Below, in pieces: positions 1 to 13,300 of a stretch of DNA of 64,000 bases. A model generated the notes under the pieces. The model was not told the DNA's origin. It made no database searches and worked only from the letters and a program-made list of their open reading frames with translations. The position numbers were made by a program, and so were the translations under genes. Source of the stretch: Pelodera strongyloides (taxonomy: Eukaryota > Nematoda > Chromadorea > Rhabditida > Rhabditidae); contig JAANDG010000238.1 of assembly GCA_036852015.1 (NCBI GenBank), positions 5,001 through 69,000 on the forward strand, in the 5' to 3' direction. Positions within the stretch are counted from its first letter, which is position 1, and the number at the start of each line of letters is the position of its first letter.

Positions 1-558
1 TTCTAATCATAACATATATTTCTTGCTTGCTTGCTTTCTTTCTTTCGACATTTCAAACACATCCTTTATCGCCCTGTAACCTATCACAAAGTCTGACTCC
101 TGTTTGTGATAAGTAGGACGACTTCTGTTGTCTTCCAGCCCGTCGACCACCATTCTCCGAATCAAAGTTTCTAGTTTCAGGCATTATCTGATGCAAATCT
201 AATAGGCTGGAATACGTCGAGCCGCATTAACGCACCTCTAACCCCCACTACATAGTGAGTTTTTTTTATGGAATAGTTATAGTGCATTATATGGTTTTGA
301 ACTACGAGCGTAGAAGTCGTAGAAGTTGTTCTAGGAGTCAGACTACGTTAATTGATGCCAGTCTTTTCCTTGCCCTGTCAATAGACAATTAGAATATTTT
401 CACCCTCCTCGCTAATATAGTTAACGTGTGTGGAACAACGTAAGTTAAAAATCGTTACAAGCTACAACCCACCGTTCAGTTTAAATAGGAAGACCATCGA
501 GAAACTGAAATTAGTTAAGGGTGAGCTATTTCAGTACCTTCATCGCACCATTAACAGC
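1..558. other. 5' flank of the cyclin gene, no gene seen
   Basis: No coding region is supported here. The frame of the first cyclin exon stays open upstream to an ATG at 430, so the start could lie there instead of 559. A short pyrimidine-rich run (TTGC/TTTC units) lies near 25-48. I see no convincing TATA box or spliced-leader acceptor. Confidence 0.4.
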
Positions 559-3500
559 ATGTCTTCGTTGCTTCGGCCTAGGAACGGCAATGCCCAATTT
601 ATCCAGGTAACGTGCATTAGCATTTGGAGCTCATGAAATGTTTGCATGAATACTTTAATGTAAGCCGACGGAGGATATAAATAACAACAACAAAGTAGGA
701 ATAACAAAATTCTGTTTCTTTGAGTTTGTGAGTGACGCTACGACTTGCTTAGCACCATTATACTGCAGGCTGATCGTCAGACTAAACTTGTCCGCCAACA
801 AGGACGCACTAACCTAGCCCCCAGCGGAACAGAAAACACAGATCTCAAGAATCAGGTAAGCAACCCCAACCTGTTTTGTAAAGTATACACTGTCGATAAT
901 GGTCAAACCATAAAAAAACTTTAAAGAAAAAAACTGTCATTGGCATTGCCAAAGAAAAACAACTTGTTGTTAAATTTTTTTTATCAAGAGCTGTCTGTTG
1001 CAGAGAATTCCTCTCGGTGGTATCAAGATTCCCATCGAACGCCCAAATATCTCACTTCCAGAGGTTCAAAGCAATTTCGAGGTTGGTTTTCATTAGAGTT
1101 GCATTTGGACGACACACGATCATATTATAAACAACGCAATCAGCTAAAGAATTGCTAAAGAAGTGTATTGCGTGGGCGGAATAGAGTCTCGCCTAGTGGG
1201 CGTCTGTCTCTCGCACGGGATGCGAGACGTTCTGTTTGTTCTCGCTGTGTACACAAGGTGGTTCGAATAACATTGCGTATTGCGAATTGACGTAAACATT
1301 TAATTCAGGGTATAATTTCCATGCGTAATTTCGGAGATGGTCGCTTAGTTGAGAGTCGAACCGTAAAATACCAAATACCACTGATACGTTTCACCCAAAT
1401 CTATATATTTGCATTTGCCTCCGGAGATGGTCAAAGCCAATCCGGAGATGGTTGATCAGGTTGATGCGTAATTTTACGCATAGATTATACGTTTCACCCA
1501 AATCTATATATTTGCATTTGCCTCCGGAGATGGTCGGTCAAAGCCAATCCGGAGATGGTTGATGCGTAATTTTACGCATAGATTTATAGCCTGCATTTAA
1601 TAGTATAACAATGGTTTACTGGTTAACAGTCAATTCAAAAAAGAACGTCAACCAAGGGGGACCCCGCGCCCACGCTTCGCAACGCGTGAGCGCTTACTAG
1701 GGTCCTAATTGCTGGGCCTTCAAGCCGCGTTCGAGTTGGGAAAAGAAGTGGAATTCCGGAATTCCACCGTTCGAGATGGGACATCGGAAACGTAAATGTT
1801 TTCCGCTATTTAACCCCAACCGTCGGGGTCAAGCGTCATGTTTGGCTCCTGCAGCGGTTAAAAATATAATCCCACAACGATTCCGCTACGGTATTTTTGC
1901 TTTTCCACGCACGTTTTTCCGTCCAACTCGAACGGTGGAATTCCGGAATTCCACCAACTTTTCCCCAACTCGAACGCGGCTTCAACTCCCATAAACATTG
2001 TCATCTCCGTAGAAATGTTGACCCTGACTGAGACGTCTCCTAATTCGAGACTAGCAGTGACACTTTAATTTAACTTTGTAATGTTCTAGGTCTATTGCGA
2101 TTCCCCGTCTCCAAAGGCATCGAAACAAGGAGAACGACGGGTGCCCGTAAAGGAAGAAGTTGAGGACAAGAAACAAAATGACGTCGATAACAACATCATA
2201 CATCAAATTGAGCGACGCGTGGCACAGAAACAGACACAACCCAGAGAGAAAGTGAGTAAATTCCTGTATTTTTCAACTGTCTTTTGTCTGTTAAAAGACC
2301 TGTTCAACAAACATGGTCTTTTGTCTACGTTTGTCATCGATTACGTAAATATTTTATGATGACTTATGTATTCATAACCTAGTGATGACTTCTGAAAGGA
2401 TTCATTTGAATTTGACTTACAAAATTGATTGTATTCTATAGAATAATTAATAAACGTCCAATTAATATTTTCAGGCAAAGGCTAAACGAGTTTCTCGAAT
2501 TCCACTCGCCAACAGACAGGGAAACGCACAGATTCTGAACAGTTCACTTGCAATTTTGGTAAGTTATTTGAGACCGAGTCGCCGAACCGTCTAGGCATTT
2601 CAGGCGTGAGACCCATTTATAGTTCTGTTCTCGAGTTATCGGTAATTATTTTTCATTTTACCTTTGTTTTCTGATTATTATATGCACATTCTATATTCTA
2701 CTAATTCAGGAACGACTTCCACTGCCTTCCGTTTTCAGTAATAATCGGAGCTACGACGAAGTATCCTCTTGTGCAACTTCAGTTTACGAAGACGCGTGCT
2801 CATCTGTACGGGTTTTCCATTATACTTCTTGATTTGTTATGAGTGGAGTAGCTAGAACAACGTCTTCACTGATAAAACAATGCTCGAACATCGAATTGTA
2901 CGAGAAAAAACATTACGATTTGTTGATTTTCAACTAATAATCTTCCGCTTTACTTCGGTGTACACTGAATAAAGTATTCATATATATCACAAGATTTTTT
3001 AAGCTATAAAACGATCGACGTAATTGACGATATCACAGATTTGTCTTGCAACACTGCCTATCGACTTGCCTTGACGTTCATTCCTATTTTAGATTTACGG
3101 AAGTGCCCTTGAATCACAATCTCGGTCATCGACACCATCTGAGCACCGTGGTTCTAGAGAAGAAGATGAAAAGGAGGAACGAACTCCTGTAGCATGTGAT
3201 GCTACCCAGACTGACAAGTCCATTGCGGCTATAGTTGTACCCGAGGTAATACTATATTCTTCTGAGTTTGCTTATTATGTAAGTGACGGTTCATAAAGTA
3301 ATGTAAACCTATAAATCATGAAAAAAACAGCATGTTATACATTGCCTTATATAATGGTCCTAATGGGAGTTTTTTTCTAAAATATTTATTTAGGTGAATG
3401 ATGTCTTGTTTTGCTCGAAGGACTTCACAGAGGACGTGTTTAAATACATGAGAACGAGGTTCGTTTTATATCCAGTTGCTTTGATTTCCTAGTGTGTACT

Positions 3501-5628
3501 TGAGTTATCTTTACGGGTTTCTGGTCCTCTTATGTTCGTGAGCTCCTTACGAATAATATGATTTAGGGAACTTCTGAACCGTCCACACCGCGACTACATG
3601 ACAAAGCAGAAGGATATCACTGCTGATATGAGGTGCATTCTGATTGAATGGCTGGCCGATGTTTGTGGAGAATATAATCTTCAACTGGTGAGGAATTCTC
3701 TTTTTTTCTCTCTTATTGTTAGCATTTTACAGTTGTATTTTTTTTTTTTGCTTTTTTCCCGGTTGTATCGTTGTATGGTAATGGTATTTTTTGCGTGCAT
3801 CAGTCAACTTTCCGCTAGCGTCCGAAACCGATGGACTAGTACACACAAGAAGATATGTGTTATTTATTTTGTTGTTTGTATGTCTAAAGTATTTTAGGAA
3901 ACTTTTTGCAAGACTACCTACATCATTGATCGGTATCTCTCCAAACGGGTAGTGGATCGTTTGAAGCTACAGTTGGTCGGAACCGCAGCTTTGATGATAG
4001 CATCGTACGTTTTTTATTACTTTATGCATGTGTACTGTTTTTTTTTATCACGTGTATTGAGTTTATTCCATGAAAGAAGTGAAGTCCTTAGCTTGCGAAC
4101 TAGTCAGTTTGGTATTCTCTGTATGTAGATATTGACTAGATATATCCTTGTACAGGTCTACGAAACATTCACTACGTCTTGATCATTCAGCAGTTTATTT
4201 TGCCTCTACTCTGGTTTTTTAAACAGTATCTGATTGGGGTTTCCAAGTATGGTGTACAGTATTTTGGAACTACACGAGAATTTTTTTAAAATATTATGTA
4301 TGCAGGTTTCATGCAGAAATACGGTAGTATTGACAGAATCACACCGAATTTTTGGGATACTTGGAAACCCCATTAAGTTATGCACTTAAAAATTGTTTTT
4401 AGAAAATGTGAGGAAATCTACCCACCCGAGCTGAAGGACTGTGAGTATGTCACCGATAACACGTACACTGGAGATCAGATTAAGAAGATGGAGATGATGG
4501 TCCTGAACACTCTTCATTTTGAGATCAACCAGCCGAGTTCGTCCTGGTTTGCAGAAAGGTGGGCGTTGGCATAATGACATTTTGTATAAACTTTTATTTC
4601 TCTACTATAGTCCACATCTAACAACGAAGTGCTATGATTTCATGTTTGACTTTATTTGGTTTTCAGGTTTAACCTTATTTGATGTATTCAGAAGAGTTAG
4701 AGTTAAAGAGTAGTAATCAGGATCTGGAAAGTGGAAAGTAATCAATTTATTGAATATTGAATACTTTATTCTGAAAGAACAAAAGCGAACAATATAGCGT
4801 ATAAACATTTAGGCTCATCCATCTGGCCAAGTTGAGCACTCGGGCCGAAACTCTGGTCGCTTATCTGATCGAGTTGTCCTTGTCGGACGCCAAGTACATA
4901 GAATTCTTGCCATCACAGGTAAAAATTATATTTTGTATAACATTTCTTTTGTATCTGGTATTCATGTGGTTTGTGGAATAGTTTTTGGTTGCATATATTT
5001 CATCTAAGGACATTTCACATCAGACTACACTACACAGAGTAGTAATTACCAAGAGCTTATACCGTTTCCTCATTGTTTGTCACTTTAGATTGGAAGTGCT
5101 GCGATATGCGCTACACGCATTCTGACCGCTGCTCCGGACCCGTGGGATGACGAAATGGCGCGTAAGAGCGGACTTGGGGCGGAAGAGATTAGTAAGTGTT
5201 TTGTCTACTTTAGTGAACATGCTACTAGTGTTCTTCCTTACGCCTTATCATCTTTGCTGAGAGCGATATGCAAAGCGGCTTAACAACCGTATACTGGACC
5301 AGGACTACGAACTTCCATATATTATATGCAACTGTTGTATGTAGGCACACAATTTGTATTATTTGCAATATATATTTTGGGATGTATTATGCCATTGGAT
5401 GTCAGCTTGTCAGCGGATCACCTGACATGATCTTATTATTCCTTTTTTATGGCTTTAGCGTAATAACCGTTATCCGTTTCTTGTTTAGTGCCGTGTGTGC
5501 GCGCCCTGCTCACTTCGTTCCGTCACGCTCCCCATGCTGAGCACAACGGAATCTATCAGAAGTACACGGAACCAGCCAGGTTTGAAGTCTCCAATATGCC
5601 CTGTCCATCGGATATGCTCGATTTTTGA
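559..5628 (+). CDS. cya-1: A-type cyclin (cell-cycle CDK regulatory subunit)
   Basis: Exons: 559-606, 769-855, 1004-1081, 2090-2251, 2475-2558, 2710-2805, 3093-3245, 3394-3458, 3567-3687, 3898-4004, 4403-4558, 4813-4918, 5089-5191, 5489-5628. All phases are consistent and give 501 residues, close to the usual length of A-type cyclins. The cyclin box starts near residue 269 with YMTKQKDIT..MRCILIEWL, followed by the strongly A-type stretches LKLQLVGTAALMIASKCEEI and YPPELKDCEYVTDNTY; a C-terminal cyclin fold follows to the stop. Cyclin A binds and activates CDK1/CDK2 in S and G2/M and is degraded via an N-terminal destruction box; RIPLANRQGN near residue 132 is a plausible degron, though its spacing is one residue longer than RxxLxxxxN. 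The 236-residue N-terminus is polar and low in similarity to anything I recall. The start at 559 is a choice; an in-frame ATG at 430 would add 43 residues. The usual MRAIL motif reads MRCIL here. Family assignment is firm; one-to-one orthology with C. elegans cya-1 is inferred. Confidence 0.9.
1384..1588. repeat. Tandem duplication of about 103 bases in cyclin intron 3
   Basis: Two near-identical units begin ATACGTTTCACCCAAATC at 1384 and 1487. Each contains two CCGGAGATGGT motifs and the self-complementary stretch TGCGTAATTTTACGCA. A diverged partial third unit (TGCGTAATTTCGGAGATGGT) lies near 1323. The tract is purely intronic. Confidence 0.85.
1724..1980. mobile_element. Inverted-repeat element (MITE-like) in cyclin intron 3
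   Basis: Terminal inverted repeats start GCCGCGTTCGAGTTGGG on the left and end CCCAACTCGAACGCGGC on the right. Inside each arm is the palindrome TGGAATTCCGGAATTCCA followed by a second TTCGAGTTGG-type motif. There is no coding capacity. The TTCGAGTTGGG core is also present in the ends of the element at 57751-57978, suggesting related families. Confidence 0.8.
4233..4374. mobile_element. Inverted-repeat element, GGGGTTTCCAAGTATGG family, copy 1
   Basis: The left end reads GGGGTTTCCAAGTATGG and the right end is close to its reverse complement (GATACTTGGAAACCCC). The motif ACTACACGAGAA lies inside, as in the copies at 62162-62424 and 63080-63348. This copy is shortened and sits in cyclin intron 10. 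Confidence 0.75.
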
Positions 5629-7316
5629 GGGTAGGCAATCTGTAATTAGTTTTTTTTGCCTGTTTATAACCTAGTGGTTTTTTTGCCTAATGGTTGACCT
5701 TTACTATAGAACCGAACCAAAGGCACGGATTCTCATATCTCACTTCAGTGGTAAGAATTGGTATTACACACGAGAACTGAGAATCTGTGCTAGGATTATT
5801 AACAAATTAGCATATCAAACACAGGACCTAAACTCGTTGCCCTTGTCCTAGGTATAGTCGAGTAGTCGTCCCGGACTAGATTGTTAATTTGCTTTTTTTT
5901 TGGTTTGCTGGTCGAACGCTCGCTGTTCTATCGGTGTCGGTGTATTTTTCTGTTCTCAATTTGCGCTACTGCATCTCAACCATTGCTGATTACTTAGTAC
6001 TCATAGAGCCGTTTTGGTCGGCATGAGCAAGTTGTGTGGGCTTTTTAGAGCGAAATACCGGCCGGTTTTTGAAAAACATCGGTACACAGCATTCTTATGC
6101 AGTTTATGCAAATGAATATAAATTAGAATAAAAAAAAATCATGGTAAATTCGAGTAAATTAGCATAAATACGTTCAGTTGCCCACGATGCGTTCAAAAAC
6201 CGGCCGGTATTTCGCTTTAATGGAAGATGTAGTTGCGAAGTGGAGCACTATCTATATTTATTTGTGAATCTGAATCTCTATGTTTCCAATTTCTATTGGC
6301 TTTTTATTTGTGTTCCCAGTTGACGCAAAAGTCTTTCGAGTATTTATTATCCCATAGTATTCGTTTTCAATTTAATTATTGTCCATTGTGATGAATGTTG
6401 ACAAAGAAAACATTTTGTGCGTCCCAAAGAATTTAGGTTATTTTGTGGCATTGCTGTTGTTTCTTTTTTGAAATATTTTGTTTTTCTAATGAAAATGTAA
6501 GAATACTTTTTTTTGGAATTTGGAGATCTCACGAAGACTTTCAAAATGTTCCCCTCTTTCGATGATTTGCTCACTATTTTTGAACTCATAATGCTCGGCT
6601 ATATTTGAAGTATTTGTTTTATTGACTAATTGATTTCGTATGTTTGCGTTAAAAAGTTGTACTAAAAAAGTTCTTTCCAAAACGTGTTTAACGCAAATGT
6701 ATAACTTTCTTGTGCTTAATCGTGTACCTCGAAATTGTTGCGTAATACGGAATCACTGCCTGCCTCTTGAATTGTTGTACTTGATTTTTGTTTTTGTCTT
6801 TTAGTTAATTAATTAATTAGAAGTATACTCACCAGACTATGTTTTACTAGAGCTCTTTCTCTGTGAATACTAACGGCTTTCTAATTATAGTGGCTTTCTG
6901 GATGTTAGTTCTGTGATTTTGTTTTATTCAAATTTATTTCAGAAAGCTATCTGTATAAGGTTGCCTTCGTTAACTGAAACCTGAATGAATTTTTACTCAC
7001 GTGTATTATTAGTATTGTCCTTTTTTAATGTAACCAACCAACAAACCACCTTTAAGTATTTGTCCATCCATGATGAGGTTTTAGTGTTGAATAAAACTTG
7101 TGGATAAATTTGTGTCTTGTTTTGTTTGGAGTATTAGGTCTGAGAACCGTTCGGATATTTTTGAGCTCGTTAGTGTATGCAACGTTTCAAGATTTGACGC
7201 ACGGTGATCAGTTACTGTTCTCGGTTATCTTATTTAGAAGTAGAAGTATTACGAGTCATTTGGTTTGGCTACTTGTGGAGTAATTTCCTTGTATACTATG
7301 GAAATTGTATTTCTAG
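5629..7316. other. Intergenic region between the cyclin and aladin genes
   Basis: AT-rich DNA with no supported gene; it must include the cyclin 3' UTR. It contains one TTAAAGCG-family element (6045-6220). An AATAAA at about 7090 lies 1.46 kb after the cyclin stop, too far to assign with confidence. Confidence 0.5.
6045..6220. mobile_element. TTAAAGCG-family palindromic MITE, copy 1
   Basis: The left arm is AGCGAAATACCGGCCGG and the right arm CCGGCCGGTATTTCGCTT followed by TAA. The interior carries the family signature of ATTCTTATGCAG, AAATTAGAATAAAA and TTAGCATAAATACG. It is about 175 bases long and non-coding. Confidence 0.9.
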
Positions 7317-10300
7317 ATGTCTCTACTAAACTTTCCTCCCCTTGATGCAACTGGTCGGCCTTATGCACTTCAAGAATATAATGGAAGGATACTGACGGGA
7401 TCGAGGGCGGAATTTGAAGCAATGGCGAAAACTACATTGGTTTGTTTTTAGTCTTTGGAATAGCTCAGTTTACTCACCGACTCCAACAGGTTAATAAAGA
7501 TTTATTGATTACATTCAAAGTACATAATCAAAAGGCAACCCTAAAACGGCAATGCTTATACAAACATCCCATACTGAGAAGGGGCCCTACTGTATGTTCA
7601 TATTTCTAGTAACAAGTAAGCAAATAAATACATGTATTGCATAAGTAAGTTTCACAAGTTCAACGTATTGGCGGAACTATCTTTGAGTGTGTGTACAGAC
7701 CAGTTTTGAACTACGTGAGAGGTGAAATACGTGTGTTACACAACTTTGAATAGTTAAATATCTTCCATGTCTGTTTTTGTATAATTGCGATAAATGAGAT
7801 GACTGACTGTGAGTCTCATTATTGGGCAACTAGACTATGAAAAGTTTTCTTGACAAGTATCCTTCTATGCGGCCTACAGTGATTTCACTTAAAAATAAAA
7901 AGAACAAGAAATTTTTTATGACAAGAGTAAATATAGGGAAACTAATAAAACCATAGAATAACTTTCGTTTAGATAAGTGACTTCCCTCATATCGAGCGGC
8001 AACATCTGAGCAGTCTACAACACTGTCTGTCCAAGGACGATATGAAAGGCACATTTGTGTTCCGTGAACAGGATAAACTTTCGGCTGCGTACGAAATTTG
8101 GTGAGTTCACTTTGTCACATACGTATACAAGCACCAACGCACAAAGGCACTGTTCATGTTCTAATTGTATATGTGAAACATTCGTGTTTCGAACAGACTC
8201 CGTATGATTTATTGTTTGTTCATGGAATAATGGTTAGTGTATAGTTGCACGCTGACAAAATCTACGTCTTACGTAGACCTTGCTTGCAGGAATAAGGAAG
8301 GTGCTTCCGGAGTTGTTGAACACCTTGCGCACGCCACAGAGACGAGTTCACTATGGCCATTGTCAAGGGCTGGACGGGCGATTTTGAAGGTGGGTTTAGT
8401 TTTTAAATGTCTTACAGTTAGAACTATCTGTTGTGAAGGTTGCTTTATGCTTTAGATGTCTTAGTAAGGGATAGTCTGCTAAGCGATAGAAGAGTCGACG
8501 CGGTGTGTTATAAAGGCGGTATGACATGTGGTTTGTGGGTGGTATACTGTAAAACTTCATGTAATTGCATATTTGTACATCGTGTCTGCTCACTGGTGGA
8601 CACGTGTAATTGCCCATTTAGTCCAGTATACGTTTACATTCTAATTCCAGGTACGCAATGGAATTTCCAGTATGGCTCAAAAGATGATCACTGGCCAATC
8701 ACAAGCGAGCATCGAGGAGAAGCTCCTTGACTATTCGACTACACTGAATTGGTGAGAAATAAAATAGTTTTTTTCTTGGTTGTCCTATAGATGACCGTAA
8801 TTGATTTGTGTGTCATGAGTTCTGTCAATGTCAAGTAAGAGGTATGATTATCTAAGTTAAAGCGAAATAACGGCCGGTTTTGGAAACGCATCGTGGATAC
8901 CTGAGTTCTTACGTATTTATGCAAATTTACTCGAACTTGTTTATTATTCTAATTTATGTTCATTTACATAAGAATGTTAGTGTACTCGGTGTTTCAAAAA
9001 CCGGCCGGTATTTCGCTTTAATTATCTATAGTTACGTACGATGAGGCTTACAGTTAGGAAATTTGTCTGTAAATTTTTGTGATTTCTTGTTTCAGGAAGC
9101 ATAACTGGATTCGGTGCGTGGCGTGGCATGCGGACGGCAAAAGGATGGCGATTTGCCAGAATAATGATTATATTCGGGTTTACTGTATTGGGGCGGATGC
9201 ACCCAAAGCTCCGCTAACACTCCGACACGTGCAACAGAAGAATGTGTCTGCGATGAGCTGGCAGTGGGTTTTCATTTATTGATCTTTCTGGAACTATGCT
9301 TCTATATATTTGACTAGTTAAACCAAAAACTCAGAGCAGGCCGGACCGTGTATTTCAGGCACGGGACCCGAGCGGAGTTCAGATCTGTTGCGAAGACGGT
9401 TTTAACCTTAACGGTTTTTATATGATTGCCAAAAGGTTGTTTGCGTATTTTGAATTATGCAAATTGTATTTCAACGTAATTTCAGATTATTCGATCAACG
9501 TGTACTGGCTGTCGCAGCAGGTGATAATATTCTGATCTGGAGACTGAATGCGAGGGCCGCTAATATTAAGTAGGTTCTATTTCAGCCTAATTTTGGTGGG
9601 ATTGGAATTTCGTATTCGTTTATGCAACTTTCCTAGAATCTGTATCCGTTGGAGTAGAGCATGAGCAATGCAATGAGCACATTACTGTTTCGTAGGCGAA
9701 GGCGAGACCTCCCAGGGGGTATGCATGAACTATGTAACATGGCCAAATGATGTGGAGATGAATTCAACCAGCAGATGAATTTTCATCTAGTCTTTCTTTT
9801 AATCATGTATAGTCTTGTCTTGTCAAAGAAAGCCCGAATGAAGAAATATGTAAATTAAAAAAATGCATTTTTCAGAGTATCCATGCAAAACGCTCAAGTG
9901 ATCAGCGTGTGCAATGGGCCTTTGAATTCGTTGTTTTGGGATCGAACTTCTAGTCAGACACTTATCACCGCATCACCCAACGCAAACAAGATGTTTGTAA
10001 GTTTATTTATATTTTAAGTCATATCGTGATGCAGTAGTTTTTTTAGTGAATGATGGTAGCTGGCAAAAAAAGAATGATTTGTGTCATTATCTTTTAGAGT
10101 TTTGGAGTGCTTTACTATATTTCCAATTAAGGAACCAGGAACGTTGCATGTTCATTGTTTTGTGAATTGTTGGTTACAGTGTTTAATATGCCCTATTATG
10201 TGTTCATCCACTGCAGTCTGTACTGATTATGGGTCTAATTTTTACGTTTCTTTATAGTTGGTCGATGCGACAACCAACGAAGTTGAGAGTGTTGGTGCGT

Positions 10301-13300
10301 GGACTGGTGGAAACATCACTGGACTATATCCGTCGGAAGATGGACAACGAATTGCAGTGACTTATACTGGAAATTGTTTGCGGTAAGTGAAGAGTTTACG
10401 GGTGGATTAGTAGATAGTAGGATAGGCGGATAGGCCTGCAGCTACACATGTACGTGGTGGAGTTTTTCTTTTCATGCTGTATGCTGTTACATTAGTGCTT
10501 ACATTAGTGCATGTTTTCTTTTTTCTTTGCGCCTTACTATTTTGTTGCCCGGAGAAGCATATTCTTTCTGGCCCTTTTTGTGACACGGTGTACTTTCCGC
10601 ATTTATATATGCAGGCCCGTTTTGAGTTACCCTGTGTGGTCACATCGATGAGTGCGTGTACAATAACTGTACCGTCCGTATGTAGAATATCACGTGTGTA
10701 GTGTTTAAGTGTGATATTTTAGTGTCTATGACCGTACTACATGGCGTGAGGAGAAATGGTCTGGTTTGGCCGGGCGCGCAACATCCGTCGTTTGGTCTCC
10801 CACGTGTGAGAGTCTGATGTTTGCCACCGAAAACGATGCTCGGATATTCTGCATTAATTTTACGTCGAAAACGGGAACGAACGCTGAGGGGCAATTGGAA
10901 ACGTGAGTTTGTTTTGTCCTGACTTCTTTTTAAATCTCACGTAAATCTGTGAGAGGTTTTTTTGTGTAAGGAGCAACCTGAAATTCTTTGAGTATTCCAT
11001 TAATGGCCAGCTGACTGTCTGGTAGAGAACTGAACTCTGTGCGGTTATTTATGATAGAGGTTTGTTTCGCTATTTTTTTTTAAATCTCATATCTCATGTG
11101 TAGCTATTCTTTTTCAGTCGATGGTCGGGGTCTGCGAGAGCACTTCCCGTATTTGATGTCAGTCCTATCGAGTTTGACCCTTCGGAAGCAGAGGTAGATT
11201 TTCTCTTATTTAGGCTTTAGTAATCGGTCGCCGTCGCTCACTCATAATTGTAGGCGGGCTCCAGACTCGCCGTATTCACCAACACACGGGGTGCCCTACC
11301 TAGGCTCACGGGCGCTCTGAATCTCTTCTGCTATCGCACTATCTAGCTCCCTGGGGAGGCCAGGGAGGGCTCCCTGCGTGTTGGTGAATACGGCCACAGG
11401 GTGTGACTCTGACGGTCCCCGAGTTTCTCTTTCGCGTTCAGTCTCTCTCAATATCTGTGTCTCTCCCCCTCTCTCTGGCTACTTTCTGGGTCTAACATTG
11501 TCATTTATATTTAATTTAATTTATGGTATCATTGCAGATTGACAATGGCATCGAAAGGGAGTTGGTACGAATGGGCGGAGCTATCCACCATATGTGCCTT
11601 TCAAAGGATGCCCAAAGATTGGCAGTTCACTTTAGAGGTAATTCGTTTTTTGTGCTAGTGCTACTGCTACTGCGATTTAGGATGGTCTGTTTCCTGTTTT
11701 ATTGTATTTACTTACTGTATTTTACTATGTAAGGCTTGTAGGACTACCGTATTTAGTTGAACTGTGCAAATGGTTGCTTATGCAGATGTGCTGTCGCTTG
11801 TGGCCCATGCCTAACAATTAGTAATATAAGTAATTTATGATTTGATGAATATTAGTCAGCCATTTTATTTGCGTTCACCGGAATTTTTCTTTTACGAAAC
11901 CTTTTTTTAGATAACACATCGGTTGTTGCCCTGTTTATTGTTGAATGGAGACCAACAGTACAATTGATTCCGAGGTATGAGTGAATCAGCAATATCTTTG
12001 TATCTTTTTCTATTTTGTAGTCTGTATGTACTCTGTAGTCTGTTTTTGAACGAATTTGGAGATTTGCGATGTGTTCACAAGATCCGTACAGTTGAAATAA
12101 GGAGTGATTATGATAATTGTAATATTTAATATTGATTTTCTAATACTATGTTCCAGCGGCCTCATCGAAGCGCCTCTAATGGGTGATGCAACCTTGGTCA
12201 ACTTTGCTCCAAGATTTGATTCGGGATCGTTGTTAACTGTTGTAAGTTTCTGTACTTTTTTGTAAAATGTTTCAAAGAAATGGTAAAGTTGGAAGGTTGG
12301 TGTTCTGAGCTTTGAAGTGTTCGAACGACGTGAATCACACCGGTATCTCTGCTGCGGTCATAATGCACCTCTGTTCATTGTGAAACCAGTAATGGTATTA
12401 GATTTTGTTTATCTAACTTTATGTATGCAAACGTTGGTTATGAGTGATAAATTTGATTTTTGTTGTGATGATTCTGACCTTATTTGAAATTTAAAAATGA
12501 ATTTTATAGGTCTGGAGCGGTGGTGTTGCGCAGTATATCCCTCTGATCTACGGTGGATATGGTCATCATTCATCTTCGCTCGTGCAGACCACGTTGTGCA
12601 ATGCAGAATTGAGCAGCCGACTTGTAACATCGCCATCGAGGAATGGTAAGACTTCTGGTTTCCAGTGGCCGGCGCCGGTATCACAAAAATTTAACTCTGT
12701 GGTAGGTTACAGGCGTCTCCTGTTCAGCGTGCTCTCTCGGCCTTCTCTCGCCCCCTGTCAAAAGCAGAGAAAGCCGAGCCGAGGGAGCACGCTAAATAGG
12801 AGACGCCTACGCCTGTAACCTACCCCAGCGGTAAATTTTTTGTGAAAATTACCTCAGATGATTTCCAAAGCCGTGCTTGTTTCAGGAACTAGTAGTTTTA
12901 ATTAAGGGACCAGCTAACAAAACTCGTATGTGATCCAGTACACAGTTTGTTTTTTAATCTTTACTAGAGAACGGCGTCTTCCTTTGAACGAACATGGGTA
13001 AGACAGCATGTATTCCTTTCATTCCCATAACAATTTGTATTCATTGGTTATAATAATTCTGTTTTAGTGTCAATGAATGACTCGCGGATATCTTCCGAAT
13101 TGCCGAGTGGAGTGGTGGACACGACAAGGGGGGACCCTATTGAACAGGATGAGAACACATCAGGGGTACGGTAGTTTTTGAGGGATACTGTAGTTTTACA
13201 AGCATACTGTAGTTTTACAGGGCTGCTGGGTTTGTAGTTAACAACATGAGTTAGTGTAGTTTGTCAAACAATGGGAATAGGAGACCATGAATGTAAAGTG

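Noticed and set aside
7495..7610. Possible LINE 3' end (TTTATTGATTACATTCAAAG) in aladin intron 1; similar text at 29636-29720
   Set aside because: Resemblance to the 3' part of the 39 kb LINE is limited to short AT-rich words.
9358..9425. Possible extra aladin exon after the acceptor TATTTCAG
   Set aside because: Skipping it joins MSWQ to LFDQRVLAVAAG with exactly the blade spacing of human aladin; including it would add residues and needs a poor donor.
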